NCBI GenBank assembly: GCA_019415645.1
Contig: DXYV01000002.1
Location: 96,014 to 160,013, forward strand
Reading direction: 5' to 3'
Length of the DNA: 64,000 bases
Origin: Clostridiales bacterium
GTDB taxonomy: Bacteria > Bacillota > Clostridia > Oscillospirales > Oscillospiraceae
Shown here: piece after piece, positions 61,124 to 64,000 of the stretch
Numbering within the stretch: the first letter of the stretch is position 1
Layout: the number at the start of each line of letters is the position of its first letter
Program-made: the position numbers and the translations under genes
Notes under the pieces: generated by a model
What the model was told of the DNA's origin: nothing
Databases searched by the model: none
Seen by the model: only the letters and a program-made list of their open reading frames with translations

Positions 61124-61561
61124 TCACTGCACGACTTTTGGCGCCTGGGTAATGTGAATCTGGAATAAATTCTGACCGGTGACGGCGTGGTCCACTTCGA
61201 TGGCATAGTCGATCTCGATGTCGCCGCCGGACGGGCTCAGATCGGTCTTCATGCGCCGGGTGTTGATTCCCACCGACAGCGCGCCGTAGGGCGTCTCGTA
61301 CATGGACAGGTGGCGCTGCCCCTCCTCAAAAACCATCAGAGAGTTGACCTCGCCCTCCCGCACCAGCGTAACCTGCTGTCCCTGGATGCGGAATACCGTG
61401 GTGGTGCCCTCCAGTCCGGTCAGCTCGCTCTCCTGATAGGACAGGGTAAAGCCATCCTCGGTCTGCTCCAGCCGCCCCGGCGTAATCAGCTCCATCACGT
61501 CCGGTTCCTGCTCGTCAAAAAGCTGCTGGCCCCGGATGGATATAATGACATTTTCATTCAT
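61124..61561 (-). CDS. DUF1934 protein (YwiB-like)
   Basis: The 145-residue product is a calycin-like beta-barrel of unknown function, recognised by SIRGQQLFDEQEPDVMELIT, SYQESELTGLEGTTT and the final YAIEVDHAVTGQNLF. In many Firmicutes this gene precedes argS, as here. The ATG follows TGAGG. Confidence 0.88.
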   Translation of the reverse strand: MNENVIISIRGQQLFDEQEPDVMELITPGRLEQTEDGFTLSYQESELTGLEGTTTVFRIQGQQVTLVREGEVNSLMVFEEGQRHLSMYETPYGALSVGINTRRMKTDLSPSGGDIEIDYAIEVDHAVTGQNLFQIHITQAPKVVQ

Positions 61562-61613
61562 GGGATAACCTCATTATGCAAAACAAATACCGCCTTTTCC
61601 CGGCGGGCACTAT

Positions 61614-61642
61614 ATTATATAAAATATCTTATGCCTCGTCAA
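61614..61642 (-). promoter_or_regulatory. Promoter of the DUF1934-argS unit inside the murI end
   Basis: On the minus strand TTGACG (61642-61637) and TATAAT (61619-61614) are 17 bases apart. The -35 box lies in the last codons of murI, so the two genes can be transcribed together or separately. Confidence 0.8.
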
Positions 61643-62471
61643 GACACTTGGGGAGCGGATAAGAGGAAATCTCGATTTCCTCCACCTCCTCCGCCACCGG
61701 CGCCCCCAGGAACTGCGAGGCCAGACGTCCGAAATCGCCGGTGTTGTCGCTGACAAAGAAGCGGCGGGGGGCGTCTCCGGGCCGGTCACTGAGCAGATCA
61801 AGCCGGGCCAGGGAATCACTTACCCAGCGGGCGCACTGGGCGCCCACGTCGATCAGCGTTACACCGGGCCCCATATAGGCGCCGATGACCTCCTTCAGCA
61901 AGGGGTAGTGGGTGCAGCCCAGCACCAGGGTATCCACCTGGGCCTCCTTAACGGGAGCCAGATATTCGGCCGCAACGGTTTCGGCTACGAGATCGCCGGG
62001 CTGGAACCGGCCGTTCTCCACCAGCGGGACAAACAGCGGGCAGGCCTGGGCGGTAAAGCGGGCGTCGGGCCGCAGGGGGGTGATGGTACGCTCATAAGCG
62101 CCGCTGCGGATGGTGGCCTGGGTGCCGATCAGACCGATGCGGCCGCTGCGGGTAGCGGCCGCTGCGGCATGGGCGGCGGGCTCCACCACGCCGAAAACGG
62201 GAATGTCGTTCTCCTGCCGCAGGACCTCCAGCGCGGTGGTGGATACGGTGCCGCAGGCGATCACGATGGCTTTGGGCTGAAAGGAACGCAGAAACGCCAC
62301 GTCCTGGCGGGCATACTTTATAATCGTTTCACGGGAGCGGCTGCCATAGGGGACCCGTCCGGTATCGCCGAAGTAGATCAGCTCTTCCCGGGGCAGCAGT
62401 CGGGACAGCTCCCGCAGGGCGGTCAGTCCGCCCAGGCCTGAATCAAAGACCCCGATGGGGCGTCGGTCCAT
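61629..62471 (-). CDS. murI: Glutamate racemase
   Basis: MurI makes D-glutamate for peptidoglycan. The 280-residue product has GVFDSGLGGLTALREL, YFGDTGRVPYG, and the two catalytic cysteines in IACGTVS (about residue 73) and VLGCTHYPLL (about 185). ACGTVS in place of ACNTAS is common in Clostridia. It is divergent from smpB. Confidence 0.95.
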   Translation of the reverse strand: MDRRPIGVFDSGLGGLTALRELSRLLPREELIYFGDTGRVPYGSRSRETIIKYARQDVAFLRSFQPKAIVIACGTVSTTALEVLRQENDIPVFGVVEPAAHAAAAATRSGRIGLIGTQATIRSGAYERTITPLRPDARFTAQACPLFVPLVENGRFQPGDLVAETVAAEYLAPVKEAQVDTLVLGCTHYPLLKEVIGAYMGPGVTLIDVGAQCARWVSDSLARLDLLSDRPGDAPRRFFVSDNTGDFGRLASQFLGAPVAEEVEEIEISSYPLPKCLDEA

Positions 62472-62631
62472 GGGGACAGCCTCCTTTGTCGGTGCTGGAA
62501 TGGAACATGAAATATCAATTTATCATATGCCAAGCGCGCGAGAAAAACAAGTGTGAGATTGCCCAAATCGAAACGGAACCGGACGCTGCCCTGTAGCGGA
62601 AAATTCGTCCCAAAATGCCAGATCATACCCC

Positions 62632-62660
62632 TTGCTCTTTTGCGAAAAAGATGCTATACT
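62632..62660 (+). promoter_or_regulatory. Promoter of smpB
   Basis: TTGCTC (62632-62637) and TATACT (62655-62660) are 17 bases apart, about 32 bases before the smpB start. Confidence 0.75.
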
Positions 62661-62692
62661 AATATGCCAACCGAGGAAAGGAGGTGCGCTCT

Positions 62693-63154
62693 GTGGAGAA
62701 AAAGACGGTCCGGCCGGTGGCCCAGAACCGAAAGGCTTATCACGATTATTTTATTGAGGATAAGTTCGAGGCGGGCATCCAGCTGGCAGGAACCGAAGTC
62801 AAATCCATCCGACAGGGCCATCTCAACCTGAAGGATTCCTTCTGTGCGGTGAAGGATGGGGAGATGTTCCTCTATGGGGCCCATATCTCGCCCTATGAAA
62901 AGGGAAATATCTTCAACAAGGACCCGCGCCGGACCCGTAAGCTGCTGCTCCACAAGCGGGAGATCATGCGACTCCAGGCCAGAGTGCAGCAGGACGGATA
63001 CGCGCTGGTGCCCCTGTCGGTGTATTTCAAGGGCCCGCGGGTGAAGGTGGAGCTGGCGCTGGCCAAGGGCAAAAAGCTCTACGACAAGCGGGAGGCCGCC
63101 GCCCAGCGGGACGCCAAACGGGAAATGGACCGTGCCCTCCGGGGCCGGGGCTGA
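62693..63154 (+). CDS. smpB: SsrA (tmRNA)-binding protein
   Basis: SmpB binds tmRNA and delivers it to stalled ribosomes. The 153-residue product has [39 protein letters not shown], and the basic tail [20 protein letters not shown]. The GTG at 62693 sits eight bases after GGAGG; an earlier GTG at 62684 overlaps the ribosome site. The ssrA gene is not seen in this window. Confidence 0.95.
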   Translation: MEKKTVRPVAQNRKAYHDYFIEDKFEAGIQLAGTEVKSIRQGHLNLKDSFCAVKDGEMFLYGAHISPYEKGNIFNKDPRRTRKLLLHKREIMRLQARVQQDGYALVPLSVYFKGPRVKVELALAKGKKLYDKREAAAQRDAKREMDRALRGRG

Positions 63155-63202
63155 CGCACCACATAGAATAGAAAGACAGAACCAAAAAAGGATGTGTTAC
63201 CA

Positions 63203-63724
63203 ATGGCTCAAAATCCGATCGTTACCATCGAAATGGAAAATGGCGGGCTGATCAAGGCCGAGCTCTATCCCGAGGTCGCCCCCAACACGGTAAACAATTT
63301 TATCTCTCTGGTCAAGAGCGGCTTTTACGACGGGCTGATCTTCCACCGGGTCATCCCTGGCTTTATGATCCAGGGCGGCTGCCCCCAGGGCACCGGTATG
63401 GGCGGCCCGGGCTACTCCATCAAGGGTGAGTTCTCCGGCAACGGCGTCAAGAACGACCTCAAGCATGACCGGGGCGTGCTGTCCATGGCGCGCTCCATGA
63501 TGCCCAACTCCGCCGGCAGCCAATTCTTCATCATGGTGGCCAAGGCGCCCCATCTGGACGGCCAGTACGCGGCCTTCGGCAAGGTGACCGAGGGCATGGA
63601 GGTGGCGGACGCCATCGTGTCCGCGGACCGCGACCGCTCCGACCGGCCCTATAACGACCAGCGTATGAAGCACGTCACCGTGGAGACCTTCGGCGTGGAG
63701 TATCCCGAGCCGGAGAAGGTATAA
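63203..63724 (+). CDS. Cyclophilin-type peptidyl-prolyl isomerase
   Basis: This 173-residue PPIase has the cyclophilin segments YPEVAPNTVNNFISLVKSG, FHRVIPGFMIQGG (with catalytic R), and SAGSQFFIMVAKAPHLDGQY (in parts). It has no signal peptide and is cytosolic. The ATG follows AAAGGA. It is 48 bases from smpB and could share its transcript. Confidence 0.94.
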   Translation: MAQNPIVTIEMENGGLIKAELYPEVAPNTVNNFISLVKSGFYDGLIFHRVIPGFMIQGGCPQGTGMGGPGYSIKGEFSGNGVKNDLKHDRGVLSMARSMMPNSAGSQFFIMVAKAPHLDGQYAAFGKVTEGMEVADAIVSADRDRSDRPYNDQRMKHVTVETFGVEYPEPEKV

Positions 63725-63754
63725 GCGGCGTCTGGAAGCAGAAGTTCCCTTCCT

Positions 63755-63786
63755 CCGGCGGGCCGGTTTTCCGGTCCCGCCGGAGA
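63755..63786 (+). other. Strong hairpin after the cyclophilin gene
   Basis: TCCGGCGGG pairs with CCCGCCGGA around an inner CGG/CCG and TTTT loop. No T-run follows. It may stabilise the transcript end or belong to the repeat block that follows. Confidence 0.5.
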
Positions 63787-63800
63787 AGACTCCGAAACAG

Positions 63801-64000
63801 AGCGGATCTGAGAAATGCCTGCGCGAGCAGGCGTTATGAACGGAGCGGACTTTGCTCCAAACCGGGACCCCGGCGGGAGCCCAGCACAGCGGGTCGCGCC
63901 GGGAAGAGGAGGAGCAAGGGAGCGGAGATGAAAAATGCCCGCGTAAGCAGGCGTTATGAACGGAGCGGACTTTGCTCCAAACCGGGACCCCGGCGGGAGC
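63801..64000. repeat. Tandem repeat with 120-bp period, cut by the window end
   Basis: The 80-base stretches 63801-63880 and 63921-64000 are nearly identical; the last 50 or so bases match exactly (from GCAGGCGTTATGAACGG on). The start-to-start distance is exactly 120. Each copy holds two hairpins, GCCTGC/GCAGGC and GGAGC/GCTCC, and a CCGGGACCCCGG segment. The second copy differs from the first at several bases in its opening part. The 40-base segment between copies is not repeated in view. Confidence 0.8.

Noticed and set aside
63801..64000. CRISPR array
   Set aside because: The repeat unit is about 80 bases with a 40-base gap and only two copies are visible, which is unlike CRISPR repeat and spacer sizes. 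No cas genes are present.

Overview
The window reads as part of a chromosome from a GC-rich, anaerobic, spore-forming gut Firmicute of the Oscillospiraceae type, close to Flavonifractor or Pseudoflavonifractor. This is an inference. It rests on the SpmA/SpmB spore-maturation pair, an AbrB-type regulator, de novo anaerobic (cbi-type) cobalamin synthesis, an oxygen-independent ribonucleotide reductase, and a cluster for anaerobic breakdown of phloroglucinol-type polyphenols. No rRNA, tRNA, CRISPR array, phage or insertion sequence was recognised.

Layout. (1) 1-1039: the 5' end of a probable TRAP small permease (minus) with a structured leader, then a family 4 uracil-DNA glycosylase (minus). (2) 1147-20715: one unbroken plus-strand operon of 19 genes behind an adenosylcobalamin riboswitch. 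It runs cbiD, cbiF, cbiG, cbiH, cbiJ, cbiET, cbiA, cbiB, cobD, cbiP, cbiC, cbiK, cbiL, then hemA, sirC, hemC, cobA-hemD, hemB, hemL. It covers the route from glutamyl-tRNA through uroporphyrinogen III to cobyric acid and cobinamide phosphate. (3) 20747-24302: a secreted copper-amine-oxidase-N-like protein, an OFA-type MFS transporter and a divergent LysR regulator. (4) 24333-33748: a minus-strand catabolic operon of LysR, SDR reductase, thiolase, BKACE-family lyase, thioesterase, cyclase-family hydrolase, 3-hydroxyacid dehydrogenase, CoA-transferase A and B, and a sodium:solute symporter. (5) 33941-36267: a MerR regulator, a RarD/EamA transporter and a small XRE regulator. (6) 36350-44743: two divergent gene pairs that each match the architecture of pyrogallol:phloroglucinol transhydrogenase (a molybdopterin large subunit plus a 12-cysteine ferredoxin subunit with a C-terminal CnaB-like domain). 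Two unrecognised small genes precede the second pair. (7) 44889-50072: an A/T-richer island of LysR, an Old Yellow Enzyme/2,4-dienoyl-CoA-reductase-type flavoprotein, a GPH-family transporter and a small zinc-ribbon membrane protein. (8) 50073-64000: repeat-rich intergenic DNA and housekeeping genes (spmB, spmA, abrB-like, rsmI, trmN6-like, nudix, CAT-like, nrdD, a MetH-like fragment, argS, a DUF1934 protein, murI, smpB, a cyclophilin). The window ends in a 120-bp-period tandem repeat.

How it works together. Sections 4-6 read as one polyphenol module. The transhydrogenases would isomerise trihydroxybenzenes (or dehydroxylate a related phenol) to phloroglucinol. The SDR would reduce it to dihydrophloroglucinol, the cyclase-family enzyme would open the ring to 3-hydroxy-5-oxohexanoate, and the dehydrogenase would oxidise that to triacetate. 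The BKACE enzyme would cleave triacetate with acetyl-CoA, and the CoA-transferase and thiolase would finish to acetyl-CoA. A textbook MerR-type promoter (stretched 19-bp spacer over a perfect dyad) drives the second transhydrogenase pair, and a MerR gene lies about 6 kb away. The best second looks are this module, the two unknown genes inside it, an NrdD whose glycyl-radical glycine is aspartate, and the flavin ene-reductase island, which could act upstream on flavonoids.
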